DNA from: Simplicispira lacusdiani
Lineage (GTDB): Bacteria; Pseudomonadota; Gammaproteobacteria; Burkholderiales; Burkholderiaceae_C
Direction of reading: 5' to 3'
Assembly: GCF_003604195.1 (NCBI RefSeq)
Contig: NZ_QXGR01000013.1
Coordinates: 1 to 64,000 of the forward strand
Length of the DNA stretch: 64,000 nt
Shown: in pieces, positions 26,863-35,526 of the stretch
Layout: each line of letters opens with the position of its first letter
Numbering within the stretch: position 1 is the stretch's first letter
Translations under genes and position numbers: made by a program
Notes under the pieces: generated by a model
The model's input: the letters and a program-made list of their open reading frames with translations, nothing else
What the model was told of the DNA's origin: nothing
Databases searched by the model: none

Positions 26863-27813
26863 ATGAGCACCTCGCCCCCCGCCAGCGCGCCACTGCGCCC
26901 CGGCCCCGCACCCGGCCTGCACCGCCAGGAAACCCGGGGGCTGGCCCTGGGTCTGCTGGGCGTGGCGATCTTCGCCCTCACCCTGCCCATGACGCGCCTG
27001 GCCGTGGGCACGCCCGAGGCGCCGCAGATGTCGGGCCTGTTCATCGCCATGGGGCGCGCGGCCGTGGCGGGCGTGCTGTCCGCGCTCTTGCTCATCGCGC
27101 AGCGTGCGCCCTTGCCGCGCCGGGCCGACTGGGGGCCGCTGGCCCTCACGGCGCTGGGCGTGGTGTTCGGCTTTCCGCTGCTCAGCTCCATCGCCATGCG
27201 CAACGTGGGCGCCGTGCATGCGAGCGTGATCGTGGGCGCGCTGCCGCTGGCCACCGCCGCCGTGGGCGCGCTCTTGCACCGCCAGCGCCCCTCGGGCGCC
27301 TTCTGGGCCTGCGCGCTGCTGGGCTCGGCGCTGGTCGTGGGTTTCGCGCTGCTGCGCTCGGGCCAGTCGGGCCTGGCGCTGCACCCGGCCGACCTGCTGC
27401 TGCTGGGCGCCGTGCTGTGCGCCGCCGTGGGCTATGGCTACGGCGCACGGCTGTCGCACCACATGCGCGCCGACGCCGTGATCTGCTGGGCGCTGGTGCT
27501 CTCGCTGCCCGCCACGCTGCCGTTGGCATGGCTGTCCTGGCCCCAGGCGCCGCTGCCAGGCACGGCCTGGGCCGCCTTCGGCTATGTATCGGTGTTCTCG
27601 ATGTGGCTGGGCTTCTTCGCCTGGTACCAGGGCCTGGCGCTGGGAGGCACGGTGCGCGTGAGCCAGGTGCAGCTCATCCAGCCCTTCCTGGGCATGCTGT
27701 TCGCCGTGCCGCTGCTGGGCGAGCGCCTGGACGCGGTGAGCCTGGGCTTCGGCCTGGCAGTGATGGCAACCGTTTTGGCGGGAAGACGCATGCCCGTGCG
27801 CGGCAAACCCTGA
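26863..27813 (+). CDS. EamA/DMT-family transporter
   Basis: The drug/metabolite transporter superfamily exports small metabolites. The 316-residue protein has ten predicted membrane helices in two EamA repeats; the first starts GLALGLLGVAIFALTLPMTR, and the second includes WAAFGYVSVFSMWLGFFAWY and QLIQPFLGMLFAVPLLGERL, the typical end of an EamA repeat. The N-terminal 25 residues are Pro/Ala rich and cytosolic. It runs in the same direction as the LysE gene and the aminotransferase. Substrate unknown. Confidence 0.88.
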   Translation: MSTSPPASAPLRPGPAPGLHRQETRGLALGLLGVAIFALTLPMTRLAVGTPEAPQMSGLFIAMGRAAVAGVLSALLLIAQRAPLPRRADWGPLALTALGVVFGFPLLSSIAMRNVGAVHASVIVGALPLATAAVGALLHRQRPSGAFWACALLGSALVVGFALLRSGQSGLALHPADLLLLGAVLCAAVGYGYGARLSHHMRADAVICWALVLSLPATLPLAWLSWPQAPLPGTAWAAFGYVSVFSMWLGFFAWYQGLALGGTVRVSQVQLIQPFLGMLFAVPLLGERLDAVSLGFGLAVMATVLAGRRMPVRGKP

Positions 27814-27946
27814 GCCGGAAAACAGACCGGGAGGTTAAGCTATTGGCCCGGCGCCCGACCCCGGGCCGCCGCCCGGCCACACAATGGCTTTTCATAGGAA
27901 ACTGGCTGCGCCCCACCCCCTGCGCACACATTGGAGAAGACTGGAA

Positions 27947-29134
27947 ATGACGAACTGGACCCTGGCCGCACGCGCCGCGAAGATGAACCCCTCGGTGATC
28001 CGCGAGATCCTCAAGGTCACCGAGAAGCCCGGCATCATCAGCCTGGCCGGGGGCCTGCCCTCGCCCAAGACCTTTCCGGTCGAGGCCTTCGCCAAGGCCT
28101 GCGAAGTGGTGCTCGGCCACGACGGCGCCGCCGCCCTGCAATATGCCGCCAGCGAGGGCTATGCCCCGCTGCGCCAGGCCATCGCCGAACACCTGCCCTG
28201 GAACGTGGACCCCGACCAGGTGCTCATCACCACCGGCTCGCAGCAGGCGCTGGACCTGATCGCCAAGGTGCTGATCGACGAGGACAGCCGCGTGTTGGTC
28301 GAAACCCCCACCTACCTCGGCGCGCTGCAGGCCTTCACGCCCATGGAACCCCAGGTGGTGAGCGTGGCCAGCGACGACGAAGGCGTGCTGATCGACGACC
28401 TGGCCGCCAAGGTGGGCAGCGGCGCCGGCAAGGCGCGTTTCCTCTACGTGCTGCCCAACTTCCAGAACCCCACGGGCCGCACCATGAGCGATGCGCGCCG
28501 CGCCGCGCTGGTGGAAAAGGCCGCGCAGCTGGGCCTGCCGCTGGTCGAGGACAACCCCTACGGCGACCTGTGGTTCGACAACCCGCCGCCCGCCCCCCTG
28601 ACGGCACGCAACCCCGAGGGCTGCATCTACATGGGGAGCTTCTCCAAGGTGCTGGCGCCGGGCCTGCGCCTGGGCTACGTCATCGCGCCCAAGGCCGTGT
28701 TCCCCAAGCTGCTGCAGGCCAAGCAGGCGGCCGACCTGCACACCCCCGGCTTCAACCAGCGCATGGTGGCCGAGGTCATCAAGGGCGGCTTCCTCGACCG
28801 CCACGTGCCCACCATCCGCGCGCTCTACAAGCACCAGCGCGACGCCATGCTCGAAGCGCTGGAGCGCGAGATGGCCGGCCTGGGCGTGGAATGGAACAGC
28901 CCGCAGGGCGGCATGTTCCTGTGGCTGCGCCTGCCCCAGGGCATGAACGCCATCGAGCTGCTGCCCGAGGCCGTGGAGCGCAACGTGGCCTTCGTTCCCG
29001 GCGCCGCCTTCTATGCCGACAATGCCGACGTGCGCACGCTGCGCCTGTCGTTCGTGACGGCCAGCGCCGCGCAGATCAACACCGGCATCGCCGCGCTCGC
29101 CGCCGCCATCCGGGCCCGCCTGGGCCAGGGCTGA
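27947..29134 (+). CDS. PLP-dependent class I/II aminotransferase (2-aminoadipate/LysN-like)
   Basis: The 395-residue protein is a fold-type I aminotransferase close to the LysN / kynurenine aminotransferase II group. Motifs: SLAGGLPSPKTFPVEAF, TTGSQQALDLIAKVLIDEDS, PNFQNPTGRTMS, VEDNPYGDLWFDN and the PLP lysine in GSFSKVLAPGLRLGYVIAP. The ATG at 27947 has TGGA just upstream and gives the family start MTNWTLAARAAKMNPS. A GST gene follows 5 bp later, so these are co-transcribed. The true amino donor cannot be read from sequence. Confidence 0.9.
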   Translation: MTNWTLAARAAKMNPSVIREILKVTEKPGIISLAGGLPSPKTFPVEAFAKACEVVLGHDGAAALQYAASEGYAPLRQAIAEHLPWNVDPDQVLITTGSQQALDLIAKVLIDEDSRVLVETPTYLGALQAFTPMEPQVVSVASDDEGVLIDDLAAKVGSGAGKARFLYVLPNFQNPTGRTMSDARRAALVEKAAQLGLPLVEDNPYGDLWFDNPPPAPLTARNPEGCIYMGSFSKVLAPGLRLGYVIAPKAVFPKLLQAKQAADLHTPGFNQRMVAEVIKGGFLDRHVPTIRALYKHQRDAMLEALEREMAGLGVEWNSPQGGMFLWLRLPQGMNAIELLPEAVERNVAFVPGAAFYADNADVRTLRLSFVTASAAQINTGIAALAAAIRARLGQG

Positions 29135-29139
29135 CCGCC

Positions 29140-29760
29140 ATGCTGCGCCTCTGGGGCCGGATCACCTCGATCAATGTGCGCAAGGTCGTCTGGACCGCGC
29201 AAGAGCTGAACCTGCCCCTGCAGCGCACCGACGCCGGGGGCGCCTTCGGCCTGGTGCGCGAGCCGCGGTACCTCGCGCGCAACCCCAACGGACTGGTGCC
29301 GCTGATCGAGGATGGCGACGTGGTGCTGTGGGAATCCAACACCATCGTGCGCTATCTCTGCGCCCGGCATTCACCCGGCGGCCTCTACCCCGAGGCCCTG
29401 CCCGCGCGCTTCGTGGCCGAGCAGTGGATGGACTGGCAACAGACCGCGCTCAACCCGGCCGGGCGCGGTGCCTTCATGCAATGGTTCCGCACGCCGGCCG
29501 CGGAGCGCGACGCCGCCCAGATCGCCCGATCGGTCGCGGCCACCGAGCCGCTGCTGGACCTGCTCGACGCCCACCTCGCCCAGCAGCCCTACCTGGCGGG
29601 CGAACACTTCACCATGGCCGACATCCCCGCCGGCTGTGAAATCCACCGCTGGTGGGGCCTGCCGCAGGAGCGGCCGCACCGCCCGCATCTGCAGCGCTGG
29701 TACCAGGCGCTGTGCGACAGGCCCGGCGCGCGCGGCGTGCTGGACCAGCCGCTGGCCTGA
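29140..29760 (+). CDS. Glutathione S-transferase family protein
   Basis: The 206-residue protein has the N-terminal thioredoxin-like domain (LRLWGRITSINVRKVVWTAQ, RNPNGLVPLIEDGDVVLWES, then NTIVRYLCARH, with the cis-Pro and the ES glutathione contact) and the helical C-terminal domain with the GEHFTMADIPAGCEIHRW motif. It begins 5 bp after the aminotransferase and is followed by two PhzF genes. It may take part in conjugation or isomerisation of the same substrate as its neighbours; that is inference. Confidence 0.9.
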   Translation: MLRLWGRITSINVRKVVWTAQELNLPLQRTDAGGAFGLVREPRYLARNPNGLVPLIEDGDVVLWESNTIVRYLCARHSPGGLYPEALPARFVAEQWMDWQQTALNPAGRGAFMQWFRTPAAERDAAQIARSVAATEPLLDLLDAHLAQQPYLAGEHFTMADIPAGCEIHRWWGLPQERPHRPHLQRWYQALCDRPGARGVLDQPLA

Positions 29761-29785
29761 GCACCTTTGAACCGGGAGCACCACC

Positions 29786-30649
29786 ATGCACGCCCGCCCC
29801 TTCCAGCAGATCGACGTCTTCAGCCGCCGCCCCGGCGACGGCAACCCGCTGGCCGTGGTCCTGGAGGCCGACGACCTGCAAGACGCCGACATGCGGCGCT
29901 TCGCCGCCTGGACCAACCTGTCGGAAACCACCTTCCTGCTCCCGCCCACCGAAGCCGGCCTGGCGGGCGGCGCCGACTACCGCGTGCGCATCTTCACGCC
30001 CGGCGGCGAACTGCCCTTCGCCGGACACCCCACGCTGGGCACCTGCCACGCTTGGCTGCAGGCCGGCCACGCGCCGCGCGTGCCCGGCTGCATCGTGCAG
30101 GAATGCGGCCTGGGGCTGGTGCGCATCCAGCAGCAGGACGACCTGCTGGCCTTCGCCGCCCCGCCGCTGCAGCGCAGCCAGCCCAACCCAGCCCTGCTGG
30201 CCCTCGTGACCGGCGCCCTGGGCCTGCGCCCACAGCAGATCGTGGCGGCCCAGCTGCTCGACAACGGGCCGCGCTGGCTGGCGCTGCTGCTGCCCAGCGC
30301 CGAGACCGTGCTCGGCCTGCAGCCCGACCATGCCCGCCTCAAGGACCTGGGCCAGGACGTGGGCGTGGTCCATGTGGCGCCCACGGCCAGCGACATCGGC
30401 CAGCCCGGCGTCACCGTGCGCGCCTTCGCCGCGCCCATGGGCAACCCCGAGGACCCGGTCACCGGCAGCCTCAACGCCAGCCTGGCGCAATGGCTCATCG
30501 CCGAGGGCCTGGCGCCGCGCCAGTACCTCGTGGCGCAGGGCGAATGCCTGGGCCGCGCGGGGCGCGTGCACATCGCCCAGGACGACGATGGCCAGGTCTG
30601 GGTCGGCGGCCAGGCCGTCACCTGCATCCAGGGGACGGCGCTGCTGTGA
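29786..30649 (+). CDS. PhzF-family isomerase/epimerase, copy 1
   Basis: PhzF proteins have the diaminopimelate-epimerase fold and isomerise various small acids. The 287-residue protein begins HARPFQQIDVFSRRPGDGNP and shows the catalytic Glu in LSETTF, the ligand loop FAGHPTLGTCHAWLQ and the C-terminal EDPVTGSLNASLAQWLI motif. A related copy follows 85 bp downstream in the same direction. No phenazine genes are nearby, so a phenazine role is unlikely. Confidence 0.88.
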   Translation: MHARPFQQIDVFSRRPGDGNPLAVVLEADDLQDADMRRFAAWTNLSETTFLLPPTEAGLAGGADYRVRIFTPGGELPFAGHPTLGTCHAWLQAGHAPRVPGCIVQECGLGLVRIQQQDDLLAFAAPPLQRSQPNPALLALVTGALGLRPQQIVAAQLLDNGPRWLALLLPSAETVLGLQPDHARLKDLGQDVGVVHVAPTASDIGQPGVTVRAFAAPMGNPEDPVTGSLNASLAQWLIAEGLAPRQYLVAQGECLGRAGRVHIAQDDDGQVWVGGQAVTCIQGTALL

Positions 30650-30734
30650 CCTCCTGACCCCCCTCCACTGCCAGGCATGGCCCCAGGCCAGCCCCCGGCG
30701 TGCCCGTTGATCTTTGTCACCACAGGAGTTTTTC

Positions 30735-31610
30735 ATGCGCCAGCGCCCCTTCCAGCAAGTCGATGTGTTCACCGCCACGCCCTACCTCGGCAACCCGCTG
30801 GCCGTGGTGCTCGACGGCGAGGGCCTCTCCACCGAGGCCATGCAGCAGTTCACCAACTGGACCAACCTCTCCGAGGCCACCTTCGTGCTGCCGCCCACGC
30901 CCGAGGGCCGCGCCGCCGGGGCCGATTACCGCGTGCGCATCTTCTGCCCGGGGCGCGAGCTGCCGTTTGCCGGCCACCCCACGCTGGGCACCTGCCACGC
31001 CTGGCTCGCCACGGGCGGCCAGCCCCGGGTGCCCGGGCGCATCGTGCAGGAATGCGGCGTGGGCCTGGTGCCGCTGCGCCAGGACGGCGAGCGCCTGGCT
31101 TTCGCCGCGCCGCCGCTGATCCAAAGCGGCCCGCTGGCCGAGGACGACGTTGAGCGCATCGCGCGCGGCCTGGGCGTGGCGCGCGCCGACATCCTGCAGC
31201 ACGCCTGGTGCGACAACGGGCCGCGCTGGCGCGGCGTGCTGCTGCGCTCGGCCGAACAGGTGCTGGCGCTCAAGCCCGACCCCGCCGTGCTGGCCGGCCT
31301 GGACGTGGGCGTGGTGGGCCCGCGCGGCAAGGTGGGCGTGGTGGGCGCGAGCGATGCCGAAGGCATTGCCTTCGAGGTGCGCGCCTTCTTCCCCGGCAAC
31401 AACGGCCTGGCCGAAGACCCGGTCACCGGCAGCCTGAACGCCGCGCTGGCGCAGTGGCTCATCGGCGCGGGCCTGGCGCCCACGCGCTACGTGGCCAGCC
31501 AGGGCACGGCGCTGGGGCGTGCCGGGCGCGTGCATGTGGAACAGGATGGCGAGCAGATCTGGATCGGCGGCAGTTCCGTCACCTGCCTGCGCGGCGAGGT
31601 GCGGCTGTGA
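30735..31610 (+). CDS. PhzF-family isomerase/epimerase, copy 2
   Basis: This 291-residue paralogue of the preceding gene keeps every core motif: PFQQVDVFTATPYLGNPLAV, LSEATF with the catalytic Glu, FAGHPTLGTCHAWLA, EDPVTGSLNAALAQWLIGAG and RYVASQGTALGRAGRVHVEQ. Its middle third (about residues 130-200) differs most from copy 1. CAGGAG precedes the ATG. Its stop overlaps the next gene's GTG by 4 bp. The tandem pair looks like an old duplication with divergence of substrate range. Confidence 0.88.
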   Translation: MRQRPFQQVDVFTATPYLGNPLAVVLDGEGLSTEAMQQFTNWTNLSEATFVLPPTPEGRAAGADYRVRIFCPGRELPFAGHPTLGTCHAWLATGGQPRVPGRIVQECGVGLVPLRQDGERLAFAAPPLIQSGPLAEDDVERIARGLGVARADILQHAWCDNGPRWRGVLLRSAEQVLALKPDPAVLAGLDVGVVGPRGKVGVVGASDAEGIAFEVRAFFPGNNGLAEDPVTGSLNAALAQWLIGAGLAPTRYVASQGTALGRAGRVHVEQDGEQIWIGGSSVTCLRGEVRL

Positions 31611-32296
31611 GCAGCCCGGCGCCCTGCGTGGACCACCTGGTGGTGCTGGCCGCCGACCTCGCCAGCGGCGCGGCCTGGTGCGAGCGCACGCTGGGCGTGG
31701 CCCCGGCGGCGGGGGGCGAGCACCCGCTCATGGGCACGCATAACCGGCTGCTCAACATCTCCAGCCCCGCCCACCCGCGCGCCTACCTGGAAATCATCGC
31801 TATCAATCCAGGAGCTATTCCCGCAATACCCACGGGCCACAAACGCTGGTTTGACATGGATTCCGAGGCCCTGCGGGCACAGGTGGCGCGGCACGGCCCC
31901 CAGCTCATCCACTGGGTGGCCGCCGTGCCCGACGCGGCGGCGGCCCACGCAGCGCTGGCCGCGCAGGGGCTGGAGCGCGGCGAGATCCTCCGCGCCAGCC
32001 GCGCCACGCCGCAGGGTCTGCTGCAATGGCGCATCACCGTGCGCCCCGACGGCCAGCGCCTGCTCGATGGCTGTCTGCCCACGCTCATCGAATGGGGCGA
32101 GCACCACCCCTGCGACACCCTGCCCGCCAGCGGCGCCACGCTGCAGTCGCTGGCGCTGCAGCACCCCGACGCCGCCGTGCTGGGCGCCGCCTGCCAGGCG
32201 CTCGGACTGGGGCAGCTGCCCGTCGGGCCCGGCCCGCAGCCGCACATCACCGCCACGCTGGCGACGCCGCGCGGCCCCGTCACCCTCCTGTCCTGA
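31607..32296 (+). CDS. VOC / glyoxalase-like domain protein
   Basis: The 229-residue product belongs to the glyoxalase-like (PF13468-type) branch of the VOC superfamily. It has CVDHLVVLAADLASGAAWCE with the metal-ligand His, THNRLLNISSP, and YLEIIAINPGAIP, the usual second strand. The GTG start at 31607 overlaps the phzF copy 2 stop by 4 bp, showing coupling. Substrate is unknown; the coupling suggests it acts in the same pathway as the PhzF pair. Confidence 0.82.
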   Translation: MSSPAPCVDHLVVLAADLASGAAWCERTLGVAPAAGGEHPLMGTHNRLLNISSPAHPRAYLEIIAINPGAIPAIPTGHKRWFDMDSEALRAQVARHGPQLIHWVAAVPDAAAAHAALAAQGLERGEILRASRATPQGLLQWRITVRPDGQRLLDGCLPTLIEWGEHHPCDTLPASGATLQSLALQHPDAAVLGAACQALGLGQLPVGPGPQPHITATLATPRGPVTLLS

Positions 32297-32313
32297 ACCC
32301 GGAAAACCAGCCC

Positions 32314-33285
32314 ATGACCGACCTCCTCCCCTCCCTTGCCGACATCGAAGCCGCCGCCGAGGTGGTGTACCGCGACTTCGCGCCCACGCCGCAGTACCGC
32401 TGGGGCCTGCTGAGCGAGCGCCTGGGCGCCGACTGCTGGCTCAAGCACGAGAACCATACGCCCGTGGGCGCGTTCAAGATCCGGGGCGGGCTGACCTATT
32501 TCGACCAGCTCGCGCGGCGCGGCCAACTGCCGCGCGAGGCCGTCAGCGCCACGCGCGGCAACCACGGCCAGAGCATGGGCTGGGCCGCGCGCCGCCACGG
32601 CGTGGCCTGCACCATCGTCGTGCCGCGCGGCAACTCGGTGGAAAAGAACGCCGCCATGCGCGCCCTGGGCGTCACGCTGATCGAGCACGGCGACGACTTC
32701 CAGGAAGCGCGCGAACATGCCATGCGCCTGGCCCAGGAACGCGGCGCGCACATGGTGCCCAGCTTCCACCCCGACCTGCTGCGCGGCGTGGCCACCTACT
32801 GGTGGGAATTCCTGCGCGCCGTGCCCCAGCTCGACGTGGCCTACGTGCCCATCGGCCAGGGCTCGGGGGCCTGCTCGGCCATTGCCGCCAAGCGCGCGCT
32901 GGGCCACGGCGTGCGCATCGTCGGCGTGGTCAGCCGCCACGCCACCACCTACGCCGACTCCATCGCCGCCGGCCGGGTGATCGAAGCGCCGGTGACCACG
33001 CAACTGGCCGACGGCATGGCCTGCCGCGTGGCCGACCAGGCCGCGCTCGACATCCTGCGCCCGCACCTCGACCATGTGGTGCAGGTCAGCGACGCGGAAG
33101 TGGCCGCCGCCATGCGCCACCTGTTCACCGACACGCACAATGTCGCCGAGGGCGCAGGCGCGGCGGCCTTCGCGGCGGCGCTGCAGGAAAAGGACCGGCT
33201 CGCCGGCCAGGCCGTGGGCCTGGCCTTGACCGGCGGCAACGTGGACGCCCCGGTGTTCGCCGGGGTGTTGGGCGCGCGCGACTGA
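32314..33285 (+). CDS. Threonine dehydratase-like PLP enzyme
   Basis: The 323-residue protein is a fold-type II PLP enzyme of the serine/threonine dehydratase group. It has the PLP lysine in HTPVGAFKIRGGLTYFDQ, the substrate loop SATRGNHGQSMGWAARRHGV, the phosphate cup GQGSGACSAIAAKRALG and the end TGGNVDAPVF. It lacks the C-terminal ACT regulatory domain of biosynthetic IlvA, so a catabolic or side-substrate role is likelier. It follows the VOC gene by 17 bp. Confidence 0.88.
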   Translation: MTDLLPSLADIEAAAEVVYRDFAPTPQYRWGLLSERLGADCWLKHENHTPVGAFKIRGGLTYFDQLARRGQLPREAVSATRGNHGQSMGWAARRHGVACTIVVPRGNSVEKNAAMRALGVTLIEHGDDFQEAREHAMRLAQERGAHMVPSFHPDLLRGVATYWWEFLRAVPQLDVAYVPIGQGSGACSAIAAKRALGHGVRIVGVVSRHATTYADSIAAGRVIEAPVTTQLADGMACRVADQAALDILRPHLDHVVQVSDAEVAAAMRHLFTDTHNVAEGAGAAAFAAALQEKDRLAGQAVGLALTGGNVDAPVFAGVLGARD

Positions 33286-33304
33286 GCTACATTTTTGATA
33301 GCGC
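33286..33304. repeat. Dispersed short repeat after the dehydratase gene
   Basis: GCTACATTTTTGATAGCGC begins right at the dehydratase stop. The identical 19-mer occurs inside priA at 48166-48184. It is a half-unit of the GATAGC/AGCGCTT family. Confidence 0.75.
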
Positions 33305-33356
33305 CCGTCGCCCGCGTGACAAGCGGCAATGGCGCCCTTTGGCCACAATCGCGCCC

Positions 33357-34028
33357 ATGGGAACCCTCTACCTTGTGCGCCACGGCCAGGCCTCGTTTGG
33401 CGCGGACGACTACGACCAGCTCAGCCCCCTGGGCCGCCAGCAGGCGGTACGCCTGGGCGAGTACTGGCGCGAACGCGGCCAGCGCTTCGACGCCGTGCTG
33501 CTGGGCACGCTGCGCCGCCACGGGCAGACGCTCGAAGGCATCGCCGAGGGCCTGCCGGGCCTGCCCGCACCCATCGCCCTGCCCGGCCTGAACGAGTACG
33601 ACAGCCACGCGCTGATCCGCGCCATCCACACCGAGCCGCTGCAAAAGCCCGACACCCCCGAGCTGTACCGCCACCACTTCCGCCTGCTGTGCGACGCCAT
33701 CGCGCAGTGGATGGCCGGCGTCATCAGCCCGCAGGGCATGCCGAGTTGGGAGGATTTCGCGGCCGGCGTGCGCGGCGCGCTCGACAAGGTGCGCCACGAC
33801 CACGCCGGCCAGAACGTGCTGCTGGTGAGCAGCGGCGGCCCCATCTCCACCGCCGTCGGCGAGGTGCTGGGCACGGCGCCCGAGGTGACCATCGCGCTGA
33901 ACATGCGCATCCGCAACAGCGCGGTGACGGAGTTCAGCGTCAACCCCAAGCGGATGATGCTGCAGACCTTCAACACCTTGCCGCACCTCAACGAGGCGCA
34001 GCATGCGGGGTTGATCACGCATGCCTGA
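33357..34028 (+). CDS. Histidine phosphatase family protein (phosphoglycerate mutase-like)
   Basis: The 223-residue protein has the family phosphohistidine motif LVRHGQASFGADDYDQLSPL near residue 8 and the usual alpha/beta fold. The place of the second catalytic His reads LLVSSGGPISTAVG, with Ser instead of His; this substitution is known in one sub-branch and may lower or change activity. The ATG at 33357 begins MGTLYLVRHGQ. It is the last gene of the co-directional run that starts at the LysE exporter, 71 bp after the dehydratase. Confidence 0.88.
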   Translation: MGTLYLVRHGQASFGADDYDQLSPLGRQQAVRLGEYWRERGQRFDAVLLGTLRRHGQTLEGIAEGLPGLPAPIALPGLNEYDSHALIRAIHTEPLQKPDTPELYRHHFRLLCDAIAQWMAGVISPQGMPSWEDFAAGVRGALDKVRHDHAGQNVLLVSSGGPISTAVGEVLGTAPEVTIALNMRIRNSAVTEFSVNPKRMMLQTFNTLPHLNEAQHAGLITHA

Positions 34029-34048
34029 TTTCCGTCCCTCCGCCTGAC

Positions 34049-34606
34049 GGTAAAGCGCTTCTAGCTATTGTTTTTGTAGTTACCGGCTGTGCTTTGGTTG
34101 AGGCCTTAGGCCGGGATGTGCCCCCGGCGGGGCACCTTCTTTTCTTGTCTCGCCAAGAAAAGAAGGCAAAAGAAGGCGACCCCAAGTCTGCGACCCCTGC
34201 GCGTTGCGAAGGGGCAAACCTGCGCCGGTGCGCTTGGGGGCCGAGCGCAGCGATGGCCCGTAGGGCTGTTCGATGGGTTCCCTTCTGGCCGTGCCGAGAA
34301 GCGCAGCGCAGGGGGTGGGCATGCGTGCCGCAGGACACGCATGCTTCGTCAACTGACTCGCCGTGGTTGTTCGAGCGCAGCGCGCCAGCGCGTAGCGAGT
34401 TCCACGGCGCGCCCCCTGCGCGAGCATCGCAGGTTGCCCCCACGCGCAGCGTGGGGGACACGGACAGCAGGGTCGCCTTTCTTTTGCTTACTTTTCTTTG
34501 GCGAAGCAAAGAAAAGTGAGTCGCCCGCCGGGGCGACATCCCGGCCTCCGCCCTTAGCAAAAGCCCTGCGTTAACTATAAAAAAGATAGCTATCAGCGCT
34601 TGACCA
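34049..34606. mobile_element. 558-bp non-coding element with ~135-bp terminal inverted repeats (MITE-like)
   Basis: The left arm (34049-34183) and right arm (34470-34606) are imperfect inverted copies along their whole length. The outermost 35 bp of each arm is a copy of the AGCGCTT/TAGCTAT repeat (GGTAAAGCGCTTCTAGCTAT left, GGTCAAGCGCTGATAGCTAT on the right reverse strand). The inner parts share GGCCGGGATGT and GCAAAAGAAGGCGACCC-like blocks. Each arm also holds its own hairpin: 34136-34165 (perfect 12-bp stem) and 34490-34517 (perfect 11-bp stem). The core (34184-34469) is GC-rich, with a 9-bp stem at 34319-34344. No credible gene is seen in it. It fills the gap between the histidine phosphatase and the creatininase gene. 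Confidence 0.8.
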
Positions 34607-34626
34607 GCAAGCAAAATCCCGCAAAT

Positions 34627-35475
34627 TCAGGAGAAATCACCCTTCCCCACCACCGTCCCCACCGGCAACGCACACAACTCCTGCAACAGCAGCGCCAGTT
34701 GCACCGCCGCCGCCTCCACCACCGCCTGCCCTTTCTCCGCCGTCGCCCCGGCCGCATTGCCCACGGCCCCGGCAGGGTGGTAGTCCTGCATGGCCCAGCC
34801 CATCTTGGCGCTCTTGCCGTTGCCCAGCAGGGCGTAGCGCCCGGCGCGATCCTGCGAGGTGGAGCGGAAGTCCTGCGCATGCTCCATGCGCACCGTGGCG
34901 GGCGCCAGGTGCAGCATCATCGAAGTCTCGATCTCCCCGGCGTGGATGCCGAAACGGTGCTCCTCGGCGCTGAACAGCGCCTGCACCGCATCAGGCAGCG
35001 GCAGGCTGAACCAGCTGCTGCTGTAGGTCAGCAGGCCATGGTGCTGGCGCAGCTCGCGCGCCACGATGTCCATCACGCTGACCTGACCGCCGTGGCCGTT
35101 GAGCAGCAGCAGCTTCCGCACCCCGGCGCGCGCCACGCAGGCGCCGATCTCGGTCCACAGCGCGACCACCGTGGCGGGCGCGAGCGACAGCGTGCCGGGA
35201 TAGGCCAGGTGCTCGGTGCTCAGGCCCACCACCTGCGGCGGCAGGAACAGCGCGGGCAGATCTGCAGGCAGTTGCGGCAGCGCGGCATCGACCACGCCCT
35301 GCAGCAGCGTGGCATCCACGCTCAACGGCAGGTGCGGCCCGTGCTGCTCGATGGCGGCCACGGGCAGCACGGCCACGGCCTGCGCGGCCAGGGGGCTGTC
35401 CCGCAATTGCGCGAAGTCGCGCGTGGTGAGGTCGGCCCAGAAGCGCGAAGGCAGGGAGAAGGCGGCAGCGGTCAT
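34627..35475 (-). CDS. Creatininase family protein
   Basis: Creatininase-fold amidohydrolases are metal enzymes acting on small cyclic or formyl amides. The protein is about 282 residues and shows the metal-ligand motif LPVAAIEQHGPHLPLSVDAT, the second set in LLLNGHGGQVSVMD, and HAGEIETSMMLHL. The start is the ATG at 35475 (MTAAAF) or the one at 35484; neither has a strong ribosome site. It is the distal gene of a minus-strand run after DUF1569 and a small membrane protein. The substrate cannot be told from sequence. Confidence 0.87.
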   Translation of the reverse strand: MTAAAFSLPSRFWADLTTRDFAQLRDSPLAAQAVAVLPVAAIEQHGPHLPLSVDATLLQGVVDAALPQLPADLPALFLPPQVVGLSTEHLAYPGTLSLAPATVVALWTEIGACVARAGVRKLLLLNGHGGQVSVMDIVARELRQHHGLLTYSSSWFSLPLPDAVQALFSAEEHRFGIHAGEIETSMMLHLAPATVRMEHAQDFRSTSQDRAGRYALLGNGKSAKMGWAMQDYHPAGAVGNAAGATAEKGQAVVEAAAVQLALLLQELCALPVGTVVGKGDFS

Positions 35476-35526
35476 GGCCGCCATGGTAGTGCAGGCGTGC
35501 CACGGCAGGCCAGCCCCGAAGCGCCG

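Noticed and set aside
29786..31610. Phenazine biosynthesis cluster
   Set aside because: Only PhzF-fold proteins are present. phzA-E and phzG are absent, and PhzF proteins are common in other pathways.
31795..31835. GCTATCAATCCAGGAGCTATT in the glyoxalase-like gene as another dispersed repeat, here only 20 bases quoted in sense (GCTATCAATCCAGGAGCTAT)
   Set aside because: The peptide it encodes (EIIAINPGAIP) is the usual conserved strand of this VOC branch, so the similarity to the repeat is probably chance.
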